A DNA stretch of 64,000 nucleotides from Luteimonas cucumeris. Its GTDB lineage: Bacteria > Pseudomonadota > Gammaproteobacteria > Xanthomonadales > Xanthomonadaceae. Shown here one piece after another: positions 1 to 8,548 of the stretch. The stretch covers positions 372,001 through 436,000 of the forward strand of contig NZ_VLKN01000001.1 of the NCBI RefSeq assembly GCF_007830035.1, given 5' to 3'. The translations under genes were made by a program, and so were the position numbers. Under the pieces are notes generated by a model. It was not told the DNA's origin. It worked only from the letters and a program-made list of their open reading frames with translations, and made no database searches. Every line of letters begins with the position of its first letter. Position 1 is the first letter of the stretch.

Positions 1-630
1 GATGGAACGATTGATTGGATTACCAGTGCAGCGGTAAACGAGTCTGTGATCCGCTCGTCTGCGGAACGAATAACGTCAGCAGCGGTTCAAGAGACAAACG
101 CGAAGGTCTTTCCCATTGGAAGTCTCATCGTGGCGATGTATGGCGAGGGAAAGACGCGTGGAAAAGTTTCCGAACTTGGAATCGCGGCGGCGACGAATCA
201 AGCGTGTGCGGCACTGCTATGCGGTCACCTGGACGCGGCGGTCAAGGCATATATTCGAACCTACTTCGAAAAGAATTACGCTGCCCTTCGCACAGAAGCC
301 GCGGGTGGCGTTCAGCCAAACCTCAATCTCGCAATAATCAAAGAAACTGTGATCCCACTGCCGCCGCTTGACGAGGTTCGGGAAATCAATGAAATCGTTG
401 CGGCGCGAATGTCGCAAGTTGTCGCGTTTGTTGCCGAGTTCCCATCGTGGGGCAAGCGATCGTCGGCACTTCGACAAAGAATCCTGAGTCACGCCTTCGC
501 CGGCGCTTTAGTCGGCCAGAACCCCGCCGACGAATCCGCCTCCGCCCTCTTCGAACGCATCGCCGCGGAGCGCCCCGCTTCCAACACCGTCGCGACCAAA
601 CGCGGCCGCAAGCTGAAAAACCCCGCATGA
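1..630 (+). CDS. hsdS: Type I restriction-modification specificity subunit HsdS, 3' part
   Basis: The frame is open from the first base, so the gene starts before the window; 209 C-terminal residues are present. HsdS gives the type I methylase/nuclease complex its DNA target through two target-recognition domains separated by conserved helices. What is seen is the end of the second recognition domain (VFPIGSLIVAMYGEGKTRGK, then a PLPPLDEVREI turn) and the distal helix with the usual HsdS ending, LRQRILSHAFAGALVGQNP followed by an ESASALFERI segment. The tail is basic (KRGRKLKNP). The stop overlaps the next start (ATGA at 627-630), implying translational coupling with the Fic gene. The family is clear; the target sequence cannot be read from this fragment. 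Confidence 0.88.
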   Translation, partial: DGTIDWITSAAVNESVIRSSAERITSAAVQETNAKVFPIGSLIVAMYGEGKTRGKVSELGIAAATNQACAALLCGHLDAAVKAYIRTYFEKNYAALRTEAAGGVQPNLNLAIIKETVIPLPPLDEVREINEIVAARMSQVVAFVAEFPSWGKRSSALRQRILSHAFAGALVGQNPADESASALFERIAAERPASNTVATKRGRKLKNPA

Positions 631-1760
631 AATTCGAAACCTTCAAGGCCGGCCGCTGGCAGCAGCGCTACCAGTACAAGAGCTTCGAACCCACGCCGGT
701 CAACCACGACTGGACCTGGGAGGACCCGGGCATCCACGTGCTGCTGGAGTCGGCCAATCGCGCGCTGGGCGAGCTCAACGCGTTTTCCTTGATCGTGCCG
801 GACATCGACCTGTTCATCCAGATGCACCTGGTCAAGGAAGCGCAGACCTCCAGCCGCATCGAGGGCACGCAGACCGGCATCGACGAGGCGCTGCTGTCGG
901 AAGCGCACATCCGCCCGGAAAAGCGCGACGACTGGCGCGAAGTGCAGAACTACATCGAGGCGATGAACCAGTCGATCGACGGGCTTGACACGCTGCCGCT
1001 GTCCAACCGCCTGCTCCGGCAGGCGCATGCGACGCTGATGCAGGGCGTGCGCGGCGAGCACAAGCAGCCGGGCGAGTTCCGCAGCAGCCAGAACTGGATC
1101 GGCGGCTCCAGCCTGGCCGATGCCGCCTTCATCCCGCCGCACCATGACGGCGTGCCGACGCTGATGGGCGAACTGGAGCAGTTCTGGCACAACGACCGCA
1201 TCGCGGTGCCGCACCTGGTGCGGATCGCGATCAGCCACTACCAGTTCGAAACCATCCACCCGTTCTGCGACGGCAACGGCCGCATCGGGCGGCTGTTGAT
1301 TCCGCTGTACCTGATCAGCCACGGGTTGCTCGACAAGCCGTCGCTGTACCTGTCCGATTTCTTCGAACGCAACCGGGCCAGCTATTACGACGCGCTGACG
1401 CGGGTGCGGGCGAGCAACGACCTGAGCCACTGGGTGCGTTTCTTCCTGCGCGGCGTGGAAGAAACCGCGACCAAGGGCCGCGATACGTTCCGGCAGATCC
1501 TGGCGCTGCGCACCCAGGCCGAGGAGCAGGTGTCGTCGCTGGGCAAGCGGGTCCCCAATGCGCGCGCGGCCCTGGCGGTGCTGTATCGCCGCCCGGTGAT
1601 TTCGGCGGCCGAGCTGGAACAGGAGCTGGGCGTATCCAAGCCGACGGCGCACGCCTTGGTCCGTGACCTGGAGCAGAAAGGGCTGCTGGTGGAGACCACC
1701 GGGCAGATGCGCGACCGGCTGTATGTGTTCGATCGTTACCTTAAGCTGTTCATTGGTTAA
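627..1760 (+). CDS. Fic family protein (putative AMP-transferase) with C-terminal winged helix
   Basis: 377 residues starting at the ATG that overlaps the hsdS stop. Fic enzymes usually transfer AMP from ATP to a protein hydroxyl. The complete motif HPFCDGNGRIGR is present with the catalytic His at residue 211. Near the N terminus SSRIEG (residues 75-80) matches the inhibitory motif (S/T)xxxE(G/N), so this is a class II, self-inhibited Fic with Glu79 as the predicted inhibitory residue. The C-terminal region (about 305-370, with SAAELEQELGVSKPTAHALV) looks like a winged helix-turn-helix, so it may bind DNA or regulate its own operon. Fic genes are often embedded in type I restriction loci, but the role there is not established. 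The coupling to hsdS is seen; any effect on restriction is inference. Confidence 0.9.
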   Translation: MKFETFKAGRWQQRYQYKSFEPTPVNHDWTWEDPGIHVLLESANRALGELNAFSLIVPDIDLFIQMHLVKEAQTSSRIEGTQTGIDEALLSEAHIRPEKRDDWREVQNYIEAMNQSIDGLDTLPLSNRLLRQAHATLMQGVRGEHKQPGEFRSSQNWIGGSSLADAAFIPPHHDGVPTLMGELEQFWHNDRIAVPHLVRIAISHYQFETIHPFCDGNGRIGRLLIPLYLISHGLLDKPSLYLSDFFERNRASYYDALTRVRASNDLSHWVRFFLRGVEETATKGRDTFRQILALRTQAEEQVSSLGKRVPNARAALAVLYRRPVISAAELEQELGVSKPTAHALVRDLEQKGLLVETTGQMRDRLYVFDRYLKLFIG

Positions 1761-1788
1761 TGGAAATAGACTATCGTTAACTAGTGTT

Positions 1789-1817
1789 GGGGTGGCAGTA
1801 AAGGCAGCCACCCCTTT
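1789..1817 (+). terminator. Weak terminator-like hairpin between fic and hsdM
   Basis: An 8-bp GC-rich stem (GGGGTGGC / GCCACCCC) with a 10-nt loop is followed by only three T residues. It lies 29 bp after the fic stop, inside the 145-bp gap before hsdM. It may attenuate read-through, which would give hsdM its own promoter, but the short T tract makes this uncertain. Confidence 0.35.
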
Positions 1818-1905
1818 GGCCGGAGCCACCTTCCGGGTCCTGAAATCATCGTTAAAGAAGTAAAAACAATGACTTGCAAGCACAATCGGCACTGGGTGGC
1901 AGCGC

Positions 1906-3375
1906 ATGGCCGCTGACCATACGGCTCTGGTCTCCAAGGTCTGGAACTTCGCTCATGTCCTGCGCGACCAAGGCATCGGCTACGGCGACTACGTCGAGCA
2001 GATCACCTTTCTGCTGTTCCTGAAGATGGACGAGGAGCGCAGCGAATTGCTGGGCGAGCCTTCGGCCATTCCCGCCAAGTGGCGCTGGGCCAGGATTGCG
2101 CCACTGGCCGGCGACGAGCTGGAACTGCAGTACCGCCATACGCTGGAAGCCTTGGCCAAGGAGAAGGGCCTGATCGGCACCATCTTCCGCAAGGCGCAGA
2201 ACAAGCTCACCGACCCGGCCAAGCTCAAGCGCGTGGTGTCGCTGATCGACGGCGAAACCTGGATCGGCATCGGCGTGGACGTGAAGGGCGCGATCTACGA
2301 GGGCCTGCTGGAGAAGAACGCTGCCGAGGTAAAGTCCGGCGCCGGCCAGTACTTCACCCCGCGTCCCCTGATCGACGCCATGGTCGAAGTCATCGACCCG
2401 CAGGTGGGCGAGACCGTGCACGACCCGGCCTGCGGCACCGGCGGCTTCCTGCTCTCGGCCTACGAATACATGAAGCCGCACGCGCAGGACCGCGCCCAGC
2501 AGCGCAAGCTGCGCGAGAAGTCGATCAGCGGCACGGATATCGTCGATGAAGTGGTGCGCCTGTGCGCGATGAACATGTACTTGCACGGCATCGGCAACGG
2601 CGAGTCGCCGATCCGCGCCGGCGATGCACTTGCGTTCGATCCGGGTGATCGCTACGACGTGATCCTGACCAACCCGCCGTTCGGCAGGAAGTCCAGTTAC
2701 AAGGTCATCGGCGAGGACGGTGAAGTCGACACCGAGCGCGAAGACTACGAGCGCGAGGACTTCAAGTTCACCACCTCCAACAAGCAGCTCAACTTCCTCC
2801 AACACATCATGACCATCATGCAGGGTGACGGCCGTGCCGCCGTGGTGCTGCCGGACAACGTACTGTTCGAGGCAGGCAGCGCGGGTGAGGGCATCCGCCG
2901 TCGCCTGCTGGAGCAGTTCGACTTCCACACCCTGGTGCGACTGCCTACAGGAATCTTCTACAAGCCCGGTGTCAAGGCCAACGTGCTGTTCTTCGACAAG
3001 CACAAGCCGCGTTCGGACGGTAAGCCGAACAGCAAGGCGCTCTGGATCTACGACTTCCGCACCAACTTCCACTTCACACTGAAGAAGAATCCGTTGAAGC
3101 CGTCGGACCTGGACGACTTCAAGGCCTGCTACAAGGCTGGCAATCGCGGTAAGCGCAAGGAAACCGAACGCTTCCGCAAGTTCGACGTCGGCGAGCTATT
3201 GAAGCGCGACAAGCTCAACCTCGACATCTTCTGGCTCAAGGACGACAGCCTCGACGATATCGATAGCCTGCCGCCGCCAGACGAGATCGCGTTAGAGATC
3301 GTCGAAAACCTGCAGGCGGCACTCGACGCGTTTCAGTCGGTGGCAGAAGAACTGTCGACCAGTTCCAATAAGTGA
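1906..3375 (+). CDS. hsdM: Type I restriction-modification DNA methyltransferase subunit HsdM
   Basis: 489 residues, the usual HsdM length. HsdM methylates adenine N6 with S-adenosylmethionine and forms the core of the HsdM2S methylase. An N-terminal helical domain (about 1-140, with YVEQITFLLFLKMDEE) is followed by QYFTPRPLIDAMV, the SAM-binding motif DPACGTGG at residues 173-180, and the catalytic NPPF motif at 256-259. The C-terminal part includes KPSDLDDFKACY and a helical tail. Here hsdM lies downstream of hsdS and is separated from it by fic and a 145-bp gap, whereas hsdM usually precedes hsdS. No hsdR is visible in the window; it may lie upstream or be missing. Confidence 0.95.
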   Translation: MAADHTALVSKVWNFAHVLRDQGIGYGDYVEQITFLLFLKMDEERSELLGEPSAIPAKWRWARIAPLAGDELELQYRHTLEALAKEKGLIGTIFRKAQNKLTDPAKLKRVVSLIDGETWIGIGVDVKGAIYEGLLEKNAAEVKSGAGQYFTPRPLIDAMVEVIDPQVGETVHDPACGTGGFLLSAYEYMKPHAQDRAQQRKLREKSISGTDIVDEVVRLCAMNMYLHGIGNGESPIRAGDALAFDPGDRYDVILTNPPFGRKSSYKVIGEDGEVDTEREDYEREDFKFTTSNKQLNFLQHIMTIMQGDGRAAVVLPDNVLFEAGSAGEGIRRRLLEQFDFHTLVRLPTGIFYKPGVKANVLFFDKHKPRSDGKPNSKALWIYDFRTNFHFTLKKNPLKPSDLDDFKACYKAGNRGKRKETERFRKFDVGELLKRDKLNLDIFWLKDDSLDDIDSLPPPDEIALEIVENLQAALDAFQSVAEELSTSSNK

Positions 3376-3400
3376 TTCGTCTGCACTCAGGGAGGGTGGT

Positions 3401-4243
3401 ATGGCGCGCCATTACGATGGCTTCTACGTAGATAAGGATGAGCTCATTAAGAAGCTTAAGAGTGATCTATGGATGACGCGATATGCCCTGTTGAACAGGG
3501 CGCCATCGGCGTTTTACCAGATGCTGTCCAGTTATCTGGACTGCGGGTCGAAAGAAGAGACCTATCCCTGGTTGGACAACGTTGCAGAAGAGGTTGTAAA
3601 GCATGCAGACCTTCTACCAGGATCGATAGATCAATGGAGTGGTGCAAGGGCTATGTGCCCACTGTGTGGTGAGGGAGCGAACTCATACTACGAACAGGGC
3701 TTCGCTTACCCGGAGGGCTTGAGGCGTCACCTTGTCGGCTACGGAAATACTCACCAGTGCGTGTTCACCGATACTGCGATGATGCTGGCACGCGAAAGCT
3801 GGACAGAGAGGTTTGCCGAGGAAGAGAAAACAAGGCGTCAAGAAAATCATCGGCAACAGGAGGCTCGTCGGAAGGTCGAAGCTTTGTATCGAATTGAGCC
3901 ATTCGAGCCGCCTAGACTCTTGGATGAAGACTTGTGGTATGGCGCCACAACTCGCAAAGCACAGCAGATGCGGGAAGCCTTTGATCGATTGTCGGAAATG
4001 GGTCTGAAGCACATCATTGATGGAGCTGTGGAGGCATGGATCGACGAAAAGGATGAATTTGTCGTCTATGCCGACCCAAGGCAATTCGGGCGCATCGAAT
4101 TTACGGTATGGAAAAAGCCGCTTCCTAAGCGAACACCGTCTCATGCATACAAGTATCGAATCGGATCCTTCCATATTCTGGACACTTGGAAAAACGATCT
4201 AAAAAAGAAGTACGAAGCGCGATTGCCAGCGAGAGATATGTAG
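3401..4243 (+). CDS. Unrecognised protein with a C2HC-type zinc-finger pattern, R-M island cargo
   Basis: 280 residues, not assigned to a known family. A strong ribosome-binding site (GGGAGGGTGG) sits just before the ATG, 25 bp after the hsdM stop. The one clear motif is C86-P-L-C89 followed by H118-Q-C120 in the segment CPLCGEGANSYYEQG...NTHQC, which could bind one zinc. A charged coiled-coil-like stretch follows (about 130-165, rich in E, R, K and Q), and the C terminus is basic (DLKKKYEARLPARDM). The base composition is visibly less GC-rich than the core genes to the right, consistent with transfer along with the restriction island. A DNA- or RNA-related accessory role would fit the zinc finger, but no function can be claimed. 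Confidence 0.75.
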   Translation: MARHYDGFYVDKDELIKKLKSDLWMTRYALLNRAPSAFYQMLSSYLDCGSKEETYPWLDNVAEEVVKHADLLPGSIDQWSGARAMCPLCGEGANSYYEQGFAYPEGLRRHLVGYGNTHQCVFTDTAMMLARESWTERFAEEEKTRRQENHRQQEARRKVEALYRIEPFEPPRLLDEDLWYGATTRKAQQMREAFDRLSEMGLKHIIDGAVEAWIDEKDEFVVYADPRQFGRIEFTVWKKPLPKRTPSHAYKYRIGSFHILDTWKNDLKKKYEARLPARDM

Positions 4244-4340
4244 CCCTAGGTTGCATCGGCTCGCCCGAAAGAGGCCGACCCTTGGCTGGATCGTGTTTGC
4301 GTATCAAGCCGTTAGGACAAACGCCAGGTGAATCTCAATC

Positions 4341-4383
4341 AGGTTCGAAGCTGGTAGCACGGGCAGGCTTTGAACCTGCGACC
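4341..4383 (-). other. Inverted repeat resembling a tRNA 3' end; candidate island attachment site
   Basis: On the minus strand, 4383-4352 reads like the last third of a tRNA: a T-arm with stem GCAGG/CCTGC around loop TTCAAAG, then seven acceptor-like bases and ACCA. No matching 5' half (AGCACGG) follows toward purD, so it is not an intact tRNA gene. The same place contains an 11-bp inverted repeat with one mismatch (AGGTTCGAAGC at 4341-4351 and GCTTTGAACCT at 4367-4377, 15 bp apart), an arrangement seen at tyrosine-recombinase core sites. It lies exactly between the restriction island and purD. A chance tRNA resemblance or a plain hairpin is possible. Confidence 0.3.
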
Positions 4384-4423
4384 AATGCTGCGGGTTCGCG
4401 GACGTCAGCGTGGACGTGATCTA

Positions 4424-5710
4424 TTACTCCTGCTCGCGCTCGATCGCCCGCCAGCCGATGTCGTGGCGGTGGAGTTCTCCGGGCCAGGAAATGCCGGCGA
4501 CTTCGGCGTAGGCCTTGCGCTGGGCGTCGGCGACGGTGTCGCCGAGGGCGCAGACGCACAGGACGCGGCCGCCGGCGGTGACGACCTGGCCGTCGACGAG
4601 TTTGGTGCCGGCGTGGAAGACCTTGGTGTCGGCGACGTCGGGCACGTCCCAGCTGCTGATCGCGTCGCCGATGCGCGGCGTGCCGGGATAGTTTTCGGCG
4701 GCCATCACCACGCCCAGCGACGGGCGCGGGTCCCATTGCGCCTGCGCTTCGTGCAGGCGTGCGTCGATGGCGGCTTCGACCAGGTCGAGCAGGTCGGACT
4801 GCAGGCGCAGCATCACCGGCTGCGTTTCCGGGTCGCCGAAACGCACGTTGAATTCGATCACCTTCGGCGCGCCGCTGGCGTCGATCATCAGTCCGGCGTA
4901 AAGGAAGCCGGTGAACGGCACGCCGTCGGTGGCCATGCCGCGCACGGTGGGTTCGACGATCTCGCGCATCACGCGCGCATGCACGTCGGGCGTGACCACC
5001 GGCGCGGGCGAGTAGGCGCCCATGCCACCGGTGTTGGGGCCGGTGTCGCCGTCGCCGACGCGCTTGTGGTCCTGCGAGGTCGCCATCGGCAGGGCGGTGG
5101 TGCCGTCGACCATGGAGATGAAGCTGGCTTCCTCGCCGTCGAGGAACTCCTCGATGACCACGCGCGCGCCGGCGGCGCCGAACACGTTGCCGGCGAGGAT
5201 GTCGATGATCGCGGCCTCGGCTTCGGCCAGGGTCATCGCCACGATCACGCCCTTGCCGGCGGCCAGGCCGTCGGCCTTGATCACGATCGGCGCGCCGTTG
5301 GCGCGGACGTAGGCCAGCGCCTCGTCGACATCGGTGTGCACGGCGTAGTACGCGGTGGGGATGCCGTGGCGGGCGAGGAAATCCTTGGCATAGGCCTTGC
5401 TGCCTTCCAGCTGCGCGGCGGCCGCGGTCGGCCCGAAGATGCGCAGGCCCTCGGCGCGGAAACGATCGACGACACCGGTGACCAGCGGGCCTTCCGGACC
5501 GACCACGGTCACGGCGACGCCTTCGTGTTTTGCCAGGGCCAGCAGGCCATCGATGTCGGTGGCGGCCACGTCGACGTTGCGGCATTTGCCTTCATGCGCG
5601 GTGCCGGCGTTGCCGGGCGCGACCAGCACTTCGTCGATGCGCGGCGATTGCGCGAGCTTCCAGGCGAGGGCGTGTTCGCGGCCGCCGGAACCGATGACGA
5701 GGATTTTCAT
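4424..5710 (-). CDS. purD: Phosphoribosylamine-glycine ligase (GAR synthetase)
   Basis: 428 residues from the ATG at 5710, close to the length of E. coli PurD. The enzyme joins glycine to 5-phosphoribosylamine with ATP, the second step of purine synthesis. The N-terminal fold starts MKILVIGSGGREHALAWKL; the ATP-grasp part shows VIKADGLAAGKGV and the metal-site region EFNVRFGDPETQ. The signature TGGMGAYSP is present. This start is chosen because AAAGGAG lies at the right distance upstream and residue 1 aligns with the family. The reading frame has no stop upstream and continues back to 6274, so a longer product fused to a membrane segment is formally possible. Downstream of purH in the same run. 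Confidence 0.95.
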   Translation of the reverse strand: MKILVIGSGGREHALAWKLAQSPRIDEVLVAPGNAGTAHEGKCRNVDVAATDIDGLLALAKHEGVAVTVVGPEGPLVTGVVDRFRAEGLRIFGPTAAAAQLEGSKAYAKDFLARHGIPTAYYAVHTDVDEALAYVRANGAPIVIKADGLAAGKGVIVAMTLAEAEAAIIDILAGNVFGAAGARVVIEEFLDGEEASFISMVDGTTALPMATSQDHKRVGDGDTGPNTGGMGAYSPAPVVTPDVHARVMREIVEPTVRGMATDGVPFTGFLYAGLMIDASGAPKVIEFNVRFGDPETQPVMLRLQSDLLDLVEAAIDARLHEAQAQWDPRPSLGVVMAAENYPGTPRIGDAISSWDVPDVADTKVFHAGTKLVDGQVVTAGGRVLCVCALGDTVADAQRKAYAEVAGISWPGELHRHDIGWRAIEREQE

Positions 5711-6274
5711 ATGAAGCGGCTCCTTTCTTTCCACCGTCATTGTGGATGAAGCGAATAGCACCGGCTGTTGTGAAACAGGATCTGCGACCGGCCGTTGCGG
5801 GACATGATTCGGACTGAACTTTCTTGCAAAACGCAGTAGATCGCTCACTTCCTTCGCATTGTCGGTCAAAAGCCCTATAGCGCCCGCGAGCGAAGCTATA
5901 GCGAAACTTGCGATCCACATCCAGTAACCGGCGCCGAAGCCCGTTATCGGCAGTTCGGACGAACTACCGCCTTCCCACCAAGGGAGCACGGTATAACCAT
6001 GGAAATCGTAAGCAAAAAAGGCGCCGATGACGCCGGCTACAAGCGCGATCAAATAAAACCTGCCGGTGACGGCCGTCAAAGCCGCGAGCAGAAATACGTT
6101 CGCGTACCAATGGAAGAAACCACTTATCGGCCCCATCCATCCCCAGCCGAACATGTAACCCCCGCTCCAGACACGCTCCGATTCATCCGCAAAAAAGACC
6201 ACGGGCTCCGAGAGGCTGGCGAAGAACACGGCAGCTGCGATCGCGGCGAGCAGACAACATACGGTCCGCCACAT
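5711..6274 (-). CDS. Membrane-spanning reading frame running without a stop into purD
   Basis: 188 codons between purH and purD, starting at an ATG 3 bp after the purH stop, so it is probably translated by coupling. The product begins [20 protein letters not shown] and shows about four hydrophobic segments (roughly 4-22, 45-70, 74-95 and 120-140) separated by short loops such as [10 protein letters not shown]. The last 45 residues before purD look non-membrane and unconstrained. There is no stop codon before the purD ATG, so the two frames are continuous (616 residues to the purD stop). Either a small membrane protein lost its stop and now reads into purD, or a fusion exists, or only the membrane part is real and its end has decayed. 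The stretch is less GC-rich than its neighbours. Confidence 0.5.
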
Positions 6275-6277
6275 CCG

Positions 6278-7849
6278 TCAGTGCCGGAAATGCCGCACAC
6301 CAGTGAACACCATCGCCAGACCGTGCTCATCCGCGGCGGCGATCACTTCGTTGTCTCGCATCGAGCCGCCAGGCTGGATCACGGCCTTGATGCCGGCCGC
6401 GGCTGCGGCGTCGATGCCGTCGCGGAACGGGAAGAAGGCGTCGGACGCCATCACCGATCCGGTGACCACCAGGCCGGCTTCCTCGGCCTTGAGGCCGGCG
6501 ATCTTCGCCGACACCACGCGGCTCATCTGGCCGGCGCCGATGCCGATGCTGCGCTGGTCCTTGGCATAGACGATGGCGTTGGACTTGACGAACTTGGCGA
6601 TGCGCCAGGCGAACAGCAGGTCGTCCAGTTGCGCCGCGGTCGGCGCCAGCTTCGTGACGACCTTCAGCTCGTCGCGCGCGACTTCGCGGTTGTCGCTGCT
6701 CTGCATCAGCAGGCCGGAGCCGACGCGCTTGACGTCGTACATGTTGCGGCCGTCGCCGTGCGGGATGCGCAGCACGCGTACGTTCGCTTTCTTGCGGGCG
6801 TAGTCGAGCGCGGCCTCGTCGTAGTCCGGTGCGATCAGCACTTCGACGAACTGGCGGTCGAGGATGACCTTGGTCGTCGCCGTATCGAGCCTGGTGTTGA
6901 ACGCGATGATGCCGCCGAAGGCCGAGGTCGGATCGGTGGCGTAGGCCAGTTCGTAGGCATCGCCGCAGGCCACGCCCTGGGCCACGCCGCAGGGATTGGC
7001 GTGCTTGACGATCACGCAGGCCGGTTGCTGGAACTGGCGTACGCATTCCCACGCGGCATCCGCGTCGGCGAGGTTGTTGTAGCTCAGTTCCTTGCCCTGC
7101 AATTGCACGAACGTGGCCAGCGTGCCGGGCACCGGATACAGGTCGCGGTAGAACGCGCCGCGCTGGTGCGGGTTCTCGCCGTAGCGCAGGTCCATGACCT
7201 TGATGAAGTTGCCGTTCTGCTGTGCGGGGAATTCGCTGCGCGCGCCGTCGTCGTTGATCGACGACAAATAGTTGCCGATGCAGGCGTCGTACTGGGCAAC
7301 GCGGTTGAACGCGGCGACGGACAGCGCGAAGCGCGTCTTCGCCGACAGCGCGCCGTCGTGGGCATCCAGTTCGGCGACAAGGCCGGCGTACTGCGCCGGG
7401 TCGGTGGCGACCGCGACGCGTGCGTAGTTCTTCGCGGCCGAACGCAGCATCGCCGGGCCGCCGATGTCGATGTTCTCGATGATGTCGTCCATCGAACTGT
7501 CCGGATCGGCGGACACCTCTTCGAACGGATACAGGTTGAGCACCAGCAGGTCGATCGCGGCGATGCCGTGTTGCGCCATCACCGCGTCGTCGATGCCGGC
7601 GCGGCCGAGCAGGCCGCCGTGGACCATCGGATGCAGGGTCTTGACGCGGCCGTCCATCATTTCCGGGAAACCGGTGACGTCGGCCACGTCGCGCACGGCC
7701 AGACCGGCGTCGCGCAGGGCCTTGGCCGTGCCGCCGGTGGAGAGCAGTTCCACGCCGTGGCGGGACAGGGCCTGAGCCAGGTCGATCAGGCCGGTCTTGT
7801 CGGACACGGACAACAGGGCCCGGCGGACGGGCAGGCGGTCGGAAGTCAT
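6278..7849 (-). CDS. purH: Bifunctional AICAR transformylase/IMP cyclohydrolase
   Basis: 523 residues, full length for PurH, which carries out the last two steps of IMP synthesis. The N-terminal cyclohydrolase domain (about 1-195) starts [20 protein letters not shown] and contains STGGTAKAL and [15 protein letters not shown]. The C-terminal transformylase domain carries the catalytic KHANPCG motif at residues 282-288 and the [10 protein letters not shown] segment. It ends RHFRH. It is followed 3 bp later by the membrane frame and then purD, so purH-(membrane)-purD looks like one transcript. fis lies upstream in the same direction but is separated by about 315 bp containing repeats and a likely promoter. 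Confidence 0.97.
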   Translation of the reverse strand: MTSDRLPVRRALLSVSDKTGLIDLAQALSRHGVELLSTGGTAKALRDAGLAVRDVADVTGFPEMMDGRVKTLHPMVHGGLLGRAGIDDAVMAQHGIAAIDLLVLNLYPFEEVSADPDSSMDDIIENIDIGGPAMLRSAAKNYARVAVATDPAQYAGLVAELDAHDGALSAKTRFALSVAAFNRVAQYDACIGNYLSSINDDGARSEFPAQQNGNFIKVMDLRYGENPHQRGAFYRDLYPVPGTLATFVQLQGKELSYNNLADADAAWECVRQFQQPACVIVKHANPCGVAQGVACGDAYELAYATDPTSAFGGIIAFNTRLDTATTKVILDRQFVEVLIAPDYDEAALDYARKKANVRVLRIPHGDGRNMYDVKRVGSGLLMQSSDNREVARDELKVVTKLAPTAAQLDDLLFAWRIAKFVKSNAIVYAKDQRSIGIGAGQMSRVVSAKIAGLKAEEAGLVVTGSVMASDAFFPFRDGIDAAAAAGIKAVIQPGGSMRDNEVIAAADEHGLAMVFTGVRHFRH

Positions 7850-7876
7850 GCGGAAATGGGCTGCAGCGGGACGCGG

Positions 7877-7882
7877 ATTATA
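7877..7882 (-). promoter_or_regulatory. Candidate -10 element of purH
   Basis: A perfect TATAAT is found on the minus strand 28 bp upstream of the purH ATG, in otherwise GC-rich sequence. No good -35 hexamer is seen at 16-18 bp, so it would be an activated or weak promoter. Confidence 0.35.
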
Positions 7883-7975
7883 GGCCTTCGGCCTTGTGGC
7901 GCGGAGTTTGGGCCGCTTGTCCTGCGGGTCCGGACGTTACGGGTGCGACGCGAAAGTGCTGTTTACGCCGCGCCG

Positions 7976-8158
7976 AGCAAGCAGGTCCCTCGCTGTGCTC
8001 GGGATGACAGCAAAAAGAGTGATGTGCCGGGTGACAGGGAAAGTGGTGTATCCAGATGACCGATGACAGCCTGCTGTCTACGATTCCCGATTCCCGATTC
8101 CCGATTCCCGATTCCCGATTCCCCAATCACGAATCACGAATCACGAATCACGAATCAC
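7976..8158. repeat. Intergenic repeats between fis and purH, including two heptamer arrays
   Basis: The 315-bp gap 7850-8164 holds no credible gene. Around 7976-8010 is a copy of an imperfect palindrome around TCCCTCGCTGTGCTCGGGA, related to sequence at 12926-13005. Then come six exact copies of GATTCCC (8082-8123), one CAATCAC and four GAATCAC (8124-8158), ending in CGG beside the fis stop. The second array is the same heptamer family that forms one arm of the elements at 10484, 11970 and 18332. Here the opposite arm has been replaced by a different heptamer. Confidence 0.85.
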
Positions 8159-8164
8159 GGCCAA

Positions 8165-8440
8165 TCAAGCCAACCCGTAATCCTTCAGCTTCTTGCGCAG
8201 CGTCGCGCGATGGATGCCGAGCATGGTGGCGGCGCGGCTCTGGTTGCCGTCGCAATGGTTCAGTACTTCCACGAACAGCGGGATTTCGAACTCGCGCAAG
8301 GCCACGTCGTAGAGGTCGGCGTTGTCGCTGCCGTTCAAGTCGCGCAGGTAGCGTCGCACCGAATTGGCGACGTGATCGCGCAGCGGCGTACGTGGTGCGC
8401 TGCGGCTGGTGTTGTCGGTGCGGTCTGACACGGCGTTCAA
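8165..8440 (-). CDS. fis: DNA-binding protein Fis
   Basis: 91 residues, a typical Fis length. Fis bends DNA and acts as a nucleoid protein and transcription regulator. The N terminus is variable ([17 protein letters not shown]). The dimer core is [16 protein letters not shown], and the C-terminal helix-turn-helix is very well conserved ([20 protein letters not shown]) and ends KDYGLA. In enterobacteria fis is paired with dusB; here it follows prmA and the zinc-ribbon protein gene on the same strand, the arrangement expected in xanthomonads, and precedes purH. The TGA stop is directly followed by the heptamer repeat array. Confidence 0.95.
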   Translation of the reverse strand: MNAVSDRTDNTSRSAPRTPLRDHVANSVRRYLRDLNGSDNADLYDVALREFEIPLFVEVLNHCDGNQSRAATMLGIHRATLRKKLKDYGLA

Positions 8441-8548
8441 GCGCTCAGGCGGGTTTCCGGAACTGGAGGATCCGCCGAGCGTGGTGCCGACGAGGAGGGA
8501 AGTCTAGCGCGCCCGCGTCGCAGCCGCCAATGAAAATCGGCCCGCGGG

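Noticed and set aside
489..1937. 482-codon minus-strand frame over fic
   Set aside because: Antisense to fic with its intact catalytic motif; low-complexity R/Q/A composition.
4352..4383. tRNA gene on the minus strand
   Set aside because: Only a T-arm and acceptor-like 3' end fit; no anticodon arm, D-arm or matching 5' acceptor strand. Kept only as a candidate attachment site.
5999..8059. 686-codon plus-strand frame over purH
   Set aside because: Antisense to purH and the membrane frame; composition is typical of a shadow frame.
8082..8158. CRISPR-like short regular repeats
   Set aside because: Units are 7 bp with no spacers and no cas genes nearby; this is a tandem array.
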